NCBI RefSeq assembly: GCF_904849725.1
Contig: NC_058518.1
Location: 327,506,581 to 327,570,580 of the forward strand
DNA length: 64,000 bases
Origin: Hordeum vulgare subsp. vulgare
Lineage: Eukaryota > Streptophyta > Magnoliopsida > Poales > Poaceae
Direction: 5' to 3'
This document shows positions 22,165 to 34,288 of this stretch, piece after piece; within the stretch, counting starts at the first letter, position 1; each line of letters opens with the position of its first letter. Below the pieces are notes generated by a model. The model had not been told where the DNA came from. It did no database searches and saw only the letters and a list, made by a program, of their open reading frames with translations. Both the position numbers and the translations under genes were made by a program.

Positions 22165-23495
22165 CACTTGTTTTTGGTTTCCAGGAAATCAATACCAAAC
22201 GAATTCCAAAGGCTATGAAAGTTTTTGACGATTTTTGTGTGGACAAAAGAAACCCTGGAAGCTTCGAAAGGAGACTGGAAGACACATGAGGCGACAGTAA
22301 GGCAAGAGGGCGCACCCAGGGGGGTTGTCGCACGCCTTGTGGGCCCTTTGTGGCTCCATCTGACCTAATTCCACCTCTGTAAATTCGCTAAAATCGGGAA
22401 ACCAATAAAAAGCCACTAGAAACACTTTTTCCGCTGTCGCAAGTCTCTATTCCGCCATGCTACCATCTAGAGACCTTTTTCGGTACCCTGTGAGAGGGGG
22501 AATCGATCATGGAGGCCATCTACATCATCCTTGCTGCCCACATGATGATGTGTGAGTAGTCCACCACAGACCTACGGGTCCATAGGTAGTACCTAGATGA
22601 CTTCCTCTCTCTGTTTGCTCATCAATACAAAGTTCATCGCGATTCACACGGTGATCTATTCAATGTAATCCTCTTTTGGGGTGTGTTTGTTGGGATTCGA
22701 TGAATTGTGGGTTTATGATTAGATTATTCATGAATATATGTTAAGTCTGCATGATTATTATAGCTTCATATTTCTCTCCAATATATCGATTTGGTTTGGA
22801 CAACTAGATTTATTTATCTTAAGTGGGAGTGGTGCGCTGTGATGGGTATAATCTTATGATGCTCAATCTCACTGAAAGAAAGGTACATGAAACATATTTT
22901 TATAACTTCCATTAAGGATGAAATGATGGGGTCGGAAAATACTGCTTGTCATACTTTGTCTACGTCATGTCATCTTGCTCCAAGCATTACTCCATTTCAT
23001 ATGTAATACTCTAGACGCATGTTGGATAGCGGTCGATGAGTGGCGTAATAGTAGTAGATGCAGGCATGAGTCAGTCTACTTGTTTATGGACGTGATGCCT
23101 ATATACATGATCATTGCCATGAATAACATGTCATAACTATGCGCTATCATGTCAATTACTCAAGAGTAATATGTTACCCACCGTATGCTATATTCAAGAG
23201 AGAAGCGTCTAGCGAAAACTATGGCCCCCAGGTCTACTCAGATATATTTAAAAAAACCTTATTTATCTTGATGCAATTTATTTACTTTTATATTTGTATT
23301 ATCTGTCTATTGATATTTAATTCTTGCAAGTAACGAGTTCAAGGGGCTTGACAACCCTCTTGCCCACGTTGGGTGCAAGTGTTTGGTTCTCTCTGTGTTG
23401 TTGATGTCTAAAGGGGTTTGCATGATTCTCCTATTGGTTCAATAACATTGGTTCTCACTAAAGGAAATACTATCTCTACTCTCCTGGGATAAACC
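22165..23495 (+). repeat. Plus-oriented family-A-like LTR fragment
   Basis: Reads like the family A LTR in the opposite orientation to 1-1651: GACCTACGGGTCCATAG, the AATTGTGGGTTTATGAT stretch, ACTAC(A/T)ATTACGCCAC-type wording near 23040, and GGGCTTGACAACCC near 23345. Neither TGATACG nor the far LTR end is present, so both ends are truncated. No gene. Confidence 0.65.
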
Positions 23496-23700
23496 AAACA
23501 CAGTGTACGAGTAGCACTTGCCCATCTACCTTGAGAATATGATAAGTTATACATGCCTCCAGAAGCTTTGGTATTTCAGTTCTCATCACATCCTTCATCT
23601 TAGTATTGAGACATCGTTGATAATCAACAATTGATTTAGCATATGGTTCCATATTAATCTTGTGTTGGCATAAAATGGGACTAATGCCCTTAACTCCGGT
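23496..23700 (-). pseudogene. Gypsy RT N-terminal scrap
   Basis: The minus strand reads VKGISPILCQHKINMEP, SIVDYQRCLNTKMKDVMRTE and IPKLLEACITYHI, the N-terminal RT region seen at 5190-5050 in B. Both sides are cut. Too short to assign to a particular element. Confidence 0.75.
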
Positions 23701-26510
23701 GCACAAAATTCCTAAGAAAACGGTTTTTAACCCGTTTTAGTGACACAGTTACGAACCTTCACCTTGCATGTGTGTGCGATAGGGAGGGTCTCCATCACAC
23801 ATGCTACCAAATCTGTTTATGATTGGGGGGCACATCCCACACAATTTAACTCAAAAACTATGTGCCATTTGGATTAGCATCACACATGGTTTTTCACAAA
23901 AAATGTATGTAATACGCGAGTCATTCCACACGATTAAAAATAAAAAAAATTGTGTGTGATGTAAATGGATCACATACAATTGGATCCATAAAACCGTGTA
24001 CAACATGTGATATTAACGACGTGTTAATGAGTCCTAAAATCAGCTAAATAGTAAGAAATTTGATATGATCATCTTTTGACAAACAAACATAATGAAAAAC
24101 ATGCACATTCAAAATCTACTATATAATATCTTTTCAAGCTTTGTCATATAACATACAAAAGTACACACACACTATCTCACATTACACGACAACCAACACA
24201 TACAACAAGAAATCACATCTAATTACGTCGTAAAGCTTCATGAGTCTCTGTTCATCGATGAAATCATCTTCCAAACCTTCTTAGATTTGTTATTGTATCT
24301 CATCCTGAAAAACCAAGAGAAAAGAATGACAAGGTAAAAAAAGTACATCACTATACAAAGAAGTGATTTGGTGCCATGGCTTATCTGCACTTTCGATGCA
24401 TAAAAAATTCAAACCAAATACTAGAAAAAATAAAAACTCCAATTTTATTTGCATGATAGAGAATTTGGTGCGTGAGGTGAGCTCCAAATTTCATATCATT
24501 TGGACATTTGAATAGGCCTCGGAAAAAAGACAAACTTGGGGTTTGTAAAAATTTACCGTTCATGTACTTTTTTACCCAATTTGTATTTTTTGCTGACAAC
24601 TACTCATATGTCCAATTGAGAGGAAATTTGGAGCTTACCTCATGCACTAAATTATCTACGATGCGAAAATAGATTGTTTTGATTTTTTTTATGATTTTCT
24701 ATATTGCATACTCTAATATCCTATTTGAAATTAGTTCCTACATTAGTTATGCATAATTATTTTTCTCAAAAAGTATTGGAAGAGAAAGTTCACTTCACAA
24801 AAGAGATTTTTGTGATTAGTTTGATGTCTTGGGAATCTTGATGGATAAGGACAATCAAAAATAGATTATATGGCTAGAGACATCATACTTAGACATACAA
24901 AAATAAGATTAGATTAGTACTATCCAGCAAGCTAGCTAGTAGCGAGGCTGATGTATGGATTCTTGGAAAGAAACACACGGAAAGCTAGCATACATGGGCA
25001 CGAACAATGCCTCCATGGCAATGCCTTCGGGGATGCAAAACCTGTTGTACCAATGTACCACCGGACGGAGCTATCAATGATGGACGACTACTTCGTACTC
25101 ATGTTTGCATCTATAACCGACGATGAGCCTCGTGACATCTAGGGCACCCGCTTAATGCATGGCCAAAGGCGTCGAGCACTCGTCACCCCGCCGCGTGCTG
25201 CTCCCAGTCGGAGCGTGGAGCAGGTGTCGTCCCTCTCGCCAACCATGGCTTGAAAGAAGTGTGTGTCATGTATGTGGTTTTGCATGATGTTGGATTGGTG
25301 CTAGCTAGATATATGTCTAGATATGGTAGAGTGCATGATGAAGAGATAAGGATGAGATAAGGCTAGATATTTTTCTTGTATTTGGAGTGTGGACAGATGG
25401 ATTCATGCTATGTCATTGATCCAAGGCTTCAACCTATTCACCAATAATAATTCAGTACACATATGTGTGCTTTCTTGCTATTTGATTTCTGCCCATGCAT
25501 TTTTTTTAAAAGCTTCTCAAAATTTTACTACAGTATAGTGAGGTCATATATTGACACCATGCCTAGGTTCATATCTATTATACATCATTTACATTATTCA
25601 AAATTAAAATACCAATAAACTGCATGTACATGATTGATTCTTGCCTCATAGATATTTGAATTTTATATTTATTTCTTGTATGAGGTATACACATATACTC
25701 AATGCACTAAATATATTTTGCAAATTATTTTTCGATATTGTTTTCTGTACTTGTACTTCAAACTTGAATGTTTCCATTAAATGACTAGAAATGTAGTTAA
25801 TGACTAAACTATAGCAAATGAGCTCCAAAAAGTGCCAAATGTTAATATGGAATTTTCTGTGGTGTATCTTAATTGTAGAAAAAAAATCAAGATCTAGTGG
25901 TGAAGGAAATATTAGTTCGCCACCAACTTGGTGCATTCACTCTCGGAACCATGATGGCTCCTTGGATGTTGTTTGGTTTATAAACGATATATACAAAAAA
26001 ATGTGAAACCTTCTCAAATTATTACCACATCATACTAAGCTCATATCATGACACTATGCCAAGTTTCATATTTTCAGAATTGATTTACAATTCTTATAAT
26101 TTAAATACCAAGAAACTCCATGTTGGTGGTTGATTATAGCCATATATATGTTCTGAATTTATATTCATTTATTGTATGAAGCATACAAATATACTCAATA
26201 ACCTAAATATGATTTTTCTAATCATTTTTTGTATTGTTTTATGCATTCATAGCTCAAATTTGAGTTATATCCCCTAAATGACTAGAAATGTAGTTTATGA
26301 CTCAAACGTAGAAAATGAGCTCTAAAAGGTGCCAAATTTTAACATACCTGATTATATGGTGCATGTTACGTGTAAAAAATCAAAGTCAAATGATGAAGGA
26401 AAATGGCAATTTGCCTTCAAACTTATTGCGAAAACCATTATTCTTGGGAAAATAATAATTTTAGGCATCACACATGGTTCTATTTCTGAAAGTTTGTGCG
26501 GTGATAAACT
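23701..26510. mobile_element. AT-rich segment, possible class II element
   Basis: No recognised gene. The left end carries repeats of the form CATCACACATGGTTTT and their complements (about 23797-23995), and CATCACACATGGTT recurs at 26467 just before copia F. An inverted pair around 24475 (GGTGAGCTCCAAATTTC) and 24630 (GAAATTTGGAGCTTACC) lies inside. A degenerate direct duplication spans 25513-26416. Short terminal-type repeats with an AT-rich, ORF-poor middle suggest a DNA transposon, but no transposase or target duplication is visible. Confidence 0.4.
25513..26416. repeat. Degenerate tandem duplication, period about 496 bp
   Basis: Copy 1 (25513-25922) and copy 2 (26009-26416) share CTTCTCAAA, AATACCAA(T/G)AAACT, AAATGACTAGAAATGTAGTT, AAATGAGCTC(C/T)AAAA and TGAAGGAAA in the same order. 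They differ by many substitutions and indels, so the duplication is old. It lies inside the putative class II segment. Confidence 0.65.
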
Positions 26511-28292
26511 TGTCGGGGAACGTTGCATCGGAAACAAAAAATTTCCTACGCACACGAAGACCTATCATGGTGATGTTCATCTACGAGAGGAGATTAGATC
26601 TACGTACCCTTGTAGATCGCTAAGAGGGAAGCGTTAAGAAACGCGGTTGATGTAGTGGTATAGCTTTGTGATTCAAATCACCGTCGTCCCACGATCTGTT
26701 CCGATCTAGCGCTGAACGGACGGCACCTCCGCGTTCAGCACACGTACAGCTCGATAACGATCTAGACCTTATTGATCCAGCAATAGAGATGGAGAAGTAG
26801 ATGAGTTCTCCAGCAGCGTGACGGCGTGCCGGTGTTGGTGATGGTCTATTCCTGCAGGACTCCGCCCGAGCTCCGCAGAAATCTAATCTAGAGGAAGAAC
26901 TAGGAGGCGTAGGTTTGAGTTACACATGGCAAAGTTGTTTTTCAAACAGCCCTAAACCTCAAGTATATATAGGAGGAGCCAAGGGATGGGGCAAGCCCTT
27001 AGGGCGCCAACTAAGAAGGCCTCCTTGGGTCATTCGACTTGGGGAAGGGAGGAGTCCTTCTCCAATCCCACTTGGATTAGGACTCCTTCCTTATTTTTCC
27101 ACCACTTATGGATTTTCCACTTTTTCCTCATGGGCTTTCCTTGGATGACTTTGTCAGCCCATTATACCTTATTGTGCATCCAATAAACCATGTGGACCCC
27201 TTGGGGCATGGTGGGCCCACCCAGTGGGCCCCCGGAACCCATTCGTCACTCCCGGTACACTACCAACAATGCTCGAAAACTTTCCGGAATCCAAACACCA
27301 ACTTCCTATAGATCAATCTTTGTTTCCGAACCATTCCAGAAACCCTCATGACATCCTTGATCTCATCTGGGACTCCGAACAACCTCCGGTCACCAACACA
27401 TATAACTCAACTAAACTAAAACGTCATCGAACCTTAAGTGTGCAGACCCTGCGGGTTCAAGAACTATGTAGACATGACCCGGGACACTCCTCGGTCAATA
27501 GCCAATAGCGGGACTTGGATGTCCATATTGGATCCTACATATTCTACGAAGATCTTATCGGTTGAACCTCTGTGCCAAGGATTCATATAATCCCGTATAA
27601 CATTCCCTTTGTCCTTCGGTAAGTTACTTGCCCGAGATTTGATCATCGGTATCCCTATACCTATTTTAATCTCGTTACCGGCAAGTCTCTTTACTCGTTC
27701 TATAATACAAGATCATGTGACTTACACTTAGTCACATTGCTTGCAAGGCTTGTGTGTGATGTTGTATTACCAGTGGGCCCCGAGATACCTCTCCGTCACA
27801 CGGAGTGACAATTCCCAGTCTTGATCCATGCTAACTCAACGGACACCTTCATAGATACCTGTAGAGCACCTTTATAGTCACCCAGTAACGTTGTGACATT
27901 TGATACACACAAGGTATTCCTCCGGTGTCAGTGAGTTACATGATCTCATGGTCATAGGAATGAATACTTGACACGCAGAAAACAATAGCAACAAAATGAC
28001 ACGATCACATGATACGTTCATAGTTTGGGTCTAGTCCATCACATGATTCTCCTAACGATGTGATCCCATTATCAAGCAACAACACTTGTCTATGGTCAGG
28101 AAACCTTGACCATCTTTGATCAACGAGCTAGTAAACTAGAGGCTCACTAGGGACAGTTTGTTGTCTATGTATCCACACATGTATTTGAGTTTCCAATCAA
28201 TACAATTCTTGCATGGATAATAAACGATTATTATGAACAAGGAAATATAATAATGACTAATTTATTCTTGCCTCTAGGGCATATTTCCAATA
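26511..28292 (-). repeat. 3' LTR of copia element F
   Basis: A 1782 bp LTR. The minus strand opens TATTGGAAATATGCCCTAG (usual TGTTGG, one change) and ends CGTTCCCCGACA. The adjacent interior, GTGCAAGTGGGAGAC in element sense (28293-28307), is the family polypurine tract. The left flank is AAACT. Confidence 0.9.
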
Positions 28293-31200
28293 GTCTCCCA
28301 CTTGCACTAGAGTCAATAATCTAGTTCACATCACCATGTGATTTTAACGAATCCAACAACCGTACAGTTCTGGGGTTCGATCACATCTTGCTTGTGAGAG
28401 AGGTTTTAGTCAACGGTTCTGAACCTTTCAGATCCGTGTGTGCTTTACAAACCTTTATGTCATCCTATAGATGCTGCTACTACCTGCCATTTGGAAATAT
28501 TCCAAATGACTACTCTACTATACGAATCCGGTTTACTACTCAAAGTTATTCGGATTAGTGTCAAAGCTTGCATCGACGTAACCCGTAACGACAAACGATT
28601 TAATCACCTCCATAATCGAGAAAAAAAATCCTTAGTCCACTAGTTACTAAGGATAACTGTGACCGTTGTTTAGTGATTCAATCCTCGATCACTCTTTGTA
28701 CCCCTTGACACACTCAGGGCAAGGCACATATCAGGTGCGGTACACAGCTTGGCATACTTTTAGAGTCTACGGCTCAGGCATAGGGGACGACCTTCGTCCT
28801 TTCTCTTTCTTCTGCCTTGGTCAGGCTTTTGAGTCTTACTCAAATTCACACCTTACAACACAACCAAGAACTCTTTCTTTGCTGATCTATTTTGAACTCC
28901 TTCAAAAACTTGTCAAGGCATGCATTTCATTGAAATTTCTATTAATTGTTTTGATATATCTCTATAGATCTTGATGCTCAATGTTTCAAGTAGATCTATC
29001 CAGGTTTTCCTTTGAAAAACTCCTTTCAAACAACCCTTTATGCTTTACAGAAATTCTACATTACTTCCGATCAACAATATGTCAACCACATATAGTTATC
29101 AGAAATTCTATAGTGCTCCCACTCACCTCTTTGGAAATACAAGTTTCTCATAAACCTTGTACAAACCCAAAAGCTTTGATCATCTCATCAAAGCGTATAT
29201 TCCAACTCCGAGATTCTTGCACCAGTCAATAGACGGATCGCTGGAGCTTGCATACTTGTTAGCATCCTTAGGATCGACAAAACCTTCTGGTTGTATCACA
29301 TACAACCTTTCCTCAAGGAAACCGTCGAGGAAACAATCACTACAGGAATCACCTTCTTTGCCGTCTGCCATCACAGACGGCAAAGACAATATCCCGGACG
29401 GCAAAGACAATACCACAGACGGCAAAGATTGTCACGGCCGGCAAAATTTCTGCGTCAGCCTACGACGGCATAGGACCTTCTTTGCTGTCTGCCCCCCCCC
29501 CCCAAAGCGGACGGCAAAGCTCTTTGCTGTCAGCTTTCCTTAGGAGCAGTCGGCAAAGCGCTTGAGACGGTAGCCGACAGGCGTTGCCTCCGTTAGGGGT
29601 TAACGGAGGCTTTGCCGTCTGCCTCCTCCTCCATCTTTGCCGTCTGCCTCCCCTCCCATCTTTGCCGTCTGCCTCCCCGCCCATCTTTGCCGTTAGCAGA
29701 CGGCAAAATACTGATTTCCAGTAGTGAATGTTTTGACATCCTATGTGCAATATTTCATAAATAATGCAGCAACTGCTAATATAGTTCCAACAAACTTTTA
29801 GCATCGCTACGAGTGAGAAAGTCTCATCATAGTCAACTCTTTGAACTTGTCGGAAACATCTTTGCGATAAGTCAAGCTTTTCTTAATGGTGACTTTTCAC
29901 CATCATCGTGTGTCTTCCCTTTAAAGATCCATCTTTATTTAATAGTCCTACGACCATCAAGTAGTTCTTCCAAAGTCTACACTTTGTTTTCATTCATGGA
30001 TCCTCTCTCGGATTTCATGGCCTCCACCATTTGTCAGAATCCGGGCCCACCATCGCTTCTCCATAGCTCGTAGGTTCATTGTTGTTCAACAACATGACCT
30101 CCAAGACAACGTTACCGCACCACTCTATAGTAGTACGTGACCTTGTCGACCTACAAGGTTTGTAGTAACTTGATCCGAAGCTCAATGATCACTATCATCA
30201 GTTTCCACTTCAATTGGTGTAGGCGCCACATGAACAACTTCTTGTGCTCTGCTACACACTGGTTGAAGAGACGGTTCACTAACCTCTTCAAGTTCCACCA
30301 CCCTCCCACTCAATTCTTTCCAGAGAAACCTTTCCTCGAGAAAGGACCCTTTCTAGAAACAAACACTTTGCTTCCGGATCTGAGATAGGAGATGTACCCA
30401 ACTGTTTTGGATATCCTATGAAGATGCATTTATCCGCTTTGGGTTCGAGCTTATCAGACTGAAACTTTTTCACATAAGCTTCGTAGCCCCAAACTTTCAA
30501 GAAACGACAGCTCCGGTTTCTCCAAACCATAGTTCATACTGTGTCATCTCAACGGAAATACGCGATGCCCAATTTAAAGTGAATGTGGTTGTCTCTAATG
30601 CATAACCCATAAACGATAGTGGTAATTTGATAAGAGACATCATAGTATGTGATATATCCAATAGGGCGCGACTATGACGTTCGGACACACCATCACACTA
30701 TGGTGTTGTTAGTTGGCATGAATTGCGAAACAATTTCCACATTGTCTTAACCGTGTACCAAAACTCGCAACTCAGATATTCATCTCTATGAGCATATCGT
30801 AGACAGTTTATCCTCTTGTCACGATGATCTTCAATCTGAAATAGCTCTGAACTTTTCAATATTTCAGACTTGTGATTCATCAAGTAAATACTCCTGTATC
30901 TACTCAAATCATCACTGAAGTAAGAACATAATGATATCCACTGCGTGCCTCAGCAGTAATTGGACTGCACACATCAAAAATGTATTACTTCCAACAAGTT
31001 ACTTTCTTGTCCCATGTGGTATGATTTGCATGTCTCAAGTGATTCAAAAATCAAGTGAGTCCAAATGATCCATCTGCATGGAGTTTCTTCATGCATTTGT
31101 ACCAATAGGTATGGTTTGCATGTCTCAAACGTTTCAAAAATGAGTGAGTATAAAGATCCATCAGCATGGAGGTTCTTCATGCATTTTACACCAACATGAC

Positions 31201-31300
31201 TCAAGTGGCAGTGCCAGAAGTAAGTGGTACTATCATTATTACTTTGTACCTTTTGGCATTAGTGTTATGAATATGTGTAGCACTACGATCGAGATTCAAT
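28293..31300 (-). pseudogene. pol of copia element F (RNase H, RT, integrase remnants)
   Basis: Minus strand, heavily broken. Integrase: 30907-30698 (YLMNHKSEI, second Asp region blurred to YAHRDEYL), 30688-30497 (MSERHSRALLDI, LPLSFMGYALETTTFTLN), 30530-30288 (LKVWGYEAYVKKFQSDKLEP). RT is recognisable at 29425-29180, either side of the CACTA miniature. RNase H lies about 28400-28950. The zinc region near 31200 (SHVGVKCMKNLHADGS) is partly duplicated in tandem. No enzyme could be made. Confidence 0.78.
29338..29726. mobile_element. CACTA miniature element, 389 bp
   Basis: Begins CACTACAGGAATC and ends GATTTCCAGTAGTG, inverted CACTA termini. It is flanked by AAT on both sides (29335-29337 and 29727-29729), the expected 3 bp target duplication. 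The interior is made of inverted CTTTGCCGTCTGCC/GACGGCAAAG units and has no coding capacity. A poly-C run lies at about 29491. It shares repeat vocabulary with the 5.6 kb CACTA element at 32325-37889, which could have supplied transposase. It is inserted in the RT of copia F. Confidence 0.92.
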
Positions 31301-31504
31301 AAACCATTGAAGGTAATTATTCAAGTAAATAGAATAACCATTATTCTCTTTAAATGAATAATCGTATTGCAATAAACACGACCCAATCATGTTTATGCTC
31401 AACGAAAACACCAAATAACAATTATTTAGGTTTAACTCCAATCCCGATGGTAGAGGGAGCGTGCGATGTTTTGATCACATCAACCTTGGAAATACTTCCA
31501 ACAG

Positions 31505-31853
31505 GTATTGTCACCTCGCTTTTAGCTAGCCTCCATTTTTATATTTGTTACCTTGCTGTTTTTATATTTTCATATCACAAAAATCTATATCTACCATCCA
31601 TATTACACTTGTATCACCTTCTCTTCGCCGAACTAGTGCACCTATACAATTTACCATTGTATTGGATGTATTGGGGACACAAGAGACTCTTTGTTATTTG
31701 ATTGCAGGGTTGCTTTAGAGAGACCATCTTCATCATACGCCTCCCACGGATTGATAAACCATAGGTCATCCAGTTGAGGGAATTTGCTACTGTCCTACAA
31801 AACTCTACGCTTGGAGGCCCAAGATGAGTCTACAAGAAGAAGGTTGTGTAGTA
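31505..31853 (-). repeat. LTR fragment, Sabrina/WHAM-like
   Basis: The minus strand opens TGATGTCTACTACACAACC at 31853 and follows a common Triticeae gypsy LTR for about 350 bp (AGGTGCACTAGTTCGGCG near 31630) before breaking off against copia F. It cuts the RNase H of copia H after SSTKAEY. Family from memory; orientation and start are clear. Confidence 0.7.
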
Positions 31854-32324
31854 GACATCACAACTGTATATTCAGCCTTGGTGGACGAGAGGGAAACATA
31901 ATTTTGTTTCTTAGAAGACCAACTTACCAGAGAGCGACCAAGGAATTGGCAACCTCCGAAAGTTGACTTCCTATCCACACGATCTCCCGCCCAATCCGAA
32001 TCTGAATATCCTAAGAGATCAAATGAAGCCCCTTTGGGATACCATAGGCCAAAGTTTGGAGTATGAGCCAAATATCGAAAGATTCGCTTGACTGCCTCAT
32101 AGTGACTTTCCTTAGGTGTGGAATAAAATCGTGCAAAAATTTCCACACTTAACATAATATCATGTCTAGATGCACAAAGGTAATGTAGAGATCTGATCGT
32201 AGAGCGATATACCTTTTGATCAACAGCTTTACCATTGGGATTGAGGTCAAGATGGCAGTTTAGAGGCATGGGAGTGTTGGCCTTGGCTGGTTTGAGATCA
32301 TCCATCTTGAATCTTTTGAGCATG
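31854..32324 (-). pseudogene. RNase H of copia element H
   Basis: Open from 32323 on the minus strand: MLKRFKMDDLKPAKANTPMP, YRSTIRSLHYLCASRHDI, YSDSDWAGDRVDRKSTFGG (catalytic Asp in SDSDWAGD) and VSWSSKKQNYVSLSSTKAEY. It ends at the LTR fragment at 31853. The RT frame resumes beyond the CACTA element at 37893, so this is the same gene split by insertion. Confidence 0.88.
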
Positions 32325-32835
32325 CACTACTGGAATCTGTTGGTTTGCCGACAGCCAGAGCTGACGGCAAAGGACAGTTTAACTGATGGCAAAGGCTTTG
32401 CCGTCAGTGTGCTGTCAGCAAAGGTACCGGCCAAGATTTTATCGGCAATCACCTTCTTTGCCGACAGCCGTAGCTCGACCGACGGCAAAGACTTTGTCGT
32501 CAGCTTTCTGGCACGGGCTGACGTCAAAGAGGAGTGGCGGCAACGGCGCAGGCCGAGCTCCGTTAGAAGGTTAACGGCAGGCTTTGCCCACAGCCGTAGC
32601 AAAGCTGACGGCAAAGCCTCCCCTCTTTGCTCACAGCCGTAGCAGAGCTGACGGCAAAGCCGAAACCCCTGGGTCCCCTTGGCCACCTCTTTGCCGACAG
32701 CTGGAGCCCAGCTGACGGCAAAGCCGAAAATTTGGTATTCCCAGAGTTGCCAGAATACACAGGCTGCTGCCACGTGTCTTCTTTGCCGTCAGTCCACCGA
32801 CGGCAAAGCCTTTGCCGTCAGTAAGCTTTAGGCAA
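32325..32835. repeat. Left terminal and subterminal repeats of CACTA element
   Basis: CACTACTGG terminus followed by many direct and inverted copies of CTTTGCCGTCAG/CTGACGGCAAAG. Such repeats are the known binding zone for CACTA accessory transposase. They produce short spurious open frames on both strands. Confidence 0.85.
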
Positions 32836-33224
32836 AGACCCTCTCTGCTTTTTTTTCATATTTGTTTTCTGTTAATTCCCTGCATTTTCCAAACATCGAT
32901 ACAAACAGCAACATATATATATTGAATCTGCCCCTAAACAGCACCACAAGTGCATCACAAAGTGCAAACAGCACAACACAAGTGCAAACAGCACGAATAT
33001 ATGTCATTAAAGTGCAAACAACATCTCAAAGTATTACAAAACATCACAAGTGCATCCACAAATACAATTGCATTACAAAGTTCATCTAAGACTACACAAG
33101 TGCATTACAAAGTCTCGAGCATCCATCCATATGCCATGATGCTTAATCAAAATCTGCATAATGAGAAAGAAGTTAGAAGAAGAATACAATAAGAAAGAAG
33201 TTATCTAAATTAAGCTAAGCAATT

Positions 33225-33345
33225 AGAGGAAGAAGTGGAAGAAGAAGAAGAAGAAGAACAAGAAGAACAAGAAGAACAAGAAGAAGTGGAAGAAGTGGAA
33301 GAAGAATAAGAAGAAGAAGATAGAGAAAAAGAAAGAAGAGAAGTT
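33225..33345. repeat. GAA/AAG microsatellite
   Basis: Nearly pure purine run of GAAGAA and GAAGTG units inside the CACTA element, followed by a pyrimidine-rich TTCTTCTC stretch to about 33415, so the pair could fold. It lies downstream of the second transposon gene. Confidence 0.85.
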
Positions 33346-33709
33346 ATCTTCTTCTCCTGTTTCTTCTTCTCTTATTTCTTCATCTCTTGTTTGTTCTTCT
33401 CTTCTGGTTTCTTTTAAAACTTTCTAAACTAATTATATCATTTTTGAGCTCAATATCAACTAGAATTTACTAAGCTAACTAAACCATGGCTAATATCAAC
33501 TAGAATTTACTAAGCTAACTAAAGCCTGGCATAATCTAAGTTGATCTAAACAATAAGAAGAATAATAAGGAGAGGAATAACTTACCGAATGCCAAGAAAC
33601 GAAGGAGAAGCTGCATCTCCGTTGGTCGCTGGGTTGCTAGGGCTCTCACCAGGAGAAGTAAAGGGATCGTGGGATTCAACTCTTGAATGATGCTGCAACA
33701 AGGCAAGAG

Positions 33710-34288
33710 TTAAAATCTGTGGTTAGCACGGCGACAGACAATGGTATAAGACCGTGCAAGGTTGGTCATTGAAAGGGAACTTACCGTTCCCACCGGAGAA
33801 GGCATCGGCGGAGGGGGCGGCAAACCTTGCTTCTCACACATAGCCTGCAAATTAGTTGTCGAGGAGTCAAAGAAATAGCCTTGTTGCGTCTCACACATAG
33901 TTTGCTTCTCACACAACTGACTTACCGCAACGAAGTCATGCATGGCCTTCGCATGGGCATTATTGCGTGCCCTCTCCTCGTCAAGCAACCTTTGCGTATT
34001 CCGATCGCTTTCCTCCAACAAGAGCCTGGTGGCCTCCCTCTCCTTCATATGTGCGGCCTACAACCACTCATCAAAAGGAATTTTCATCATCCATCCAGGG
34101 ACAAAAGAACGAAAGAAATAATGAAGAAAACTAACCGCGATGGCAAGATCAACTGGCCTCGCGCGTTGCCGTATTGCAGGAGCGGAGCTCGTTTGCCTCG
34201 ACTTGATCTGAGATAGAGTCTCAGTGATAGGGACGAAGCCATCACACATGGCCAGCGTGCCATGACTCTTACCGCCACCAGAGATCAT
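33710..34288 (-). pseudogene. TNPA-like coiled-coil gene of CACTA element
   Basis: Exon-like pieces 34288-34140 (SGGGKSHGTLAMCDGF, SAPAIRQRARPVDLAIA) and 34048-33710 (MKEREATRLLLEESDRNTQR, LLDEERARNNAHAKAMHDF, then GLPPPPPMPSPVG). The charged heptad region suggests a coiled coil. The wording resembles plant Ptta/En/Spm transposases, the usual partner of TNP2. GT and AG dinucleotides near 34140 and 34057 would allow an intron. Its 5' end is fused to the truncated TNP2 gene. Confidence 0.6.

Larger units (their letters stand above)
26511..31504 (-). mobile_element. BARE/WIS/Angela-type copia element F (3' part)
   Basis: Minus-strand copia element with its 3' LTR at 26511-28292, then RNase H, RT and integrase toward 31204. 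The gag, protease and 5' LTR are lost where an LTR fragment of another family begins near 31505. A 389 bp CACTA miniature is inserted in RT. It is more decayed than G. Confidence 0.88.

Noticed and set aside
24951..25142. 63-residue frame in the AT-rich block
   Set aside because: Short, with no recognisable domain and no supporting context; length expected by chance.
32235..32824. Plus-strand frames across the left CACTA end
   Set aside because: They are read through inverted TTTGCCGTCAGC repeats and into RNase H antisense; no independent coding support.
33710..34048. Coiled-coil frame considered as a host gene
   Set aside because: It lies between perfect CACTA termini with TSDs and next to TNP2, so it is better explained as the element's second gene.
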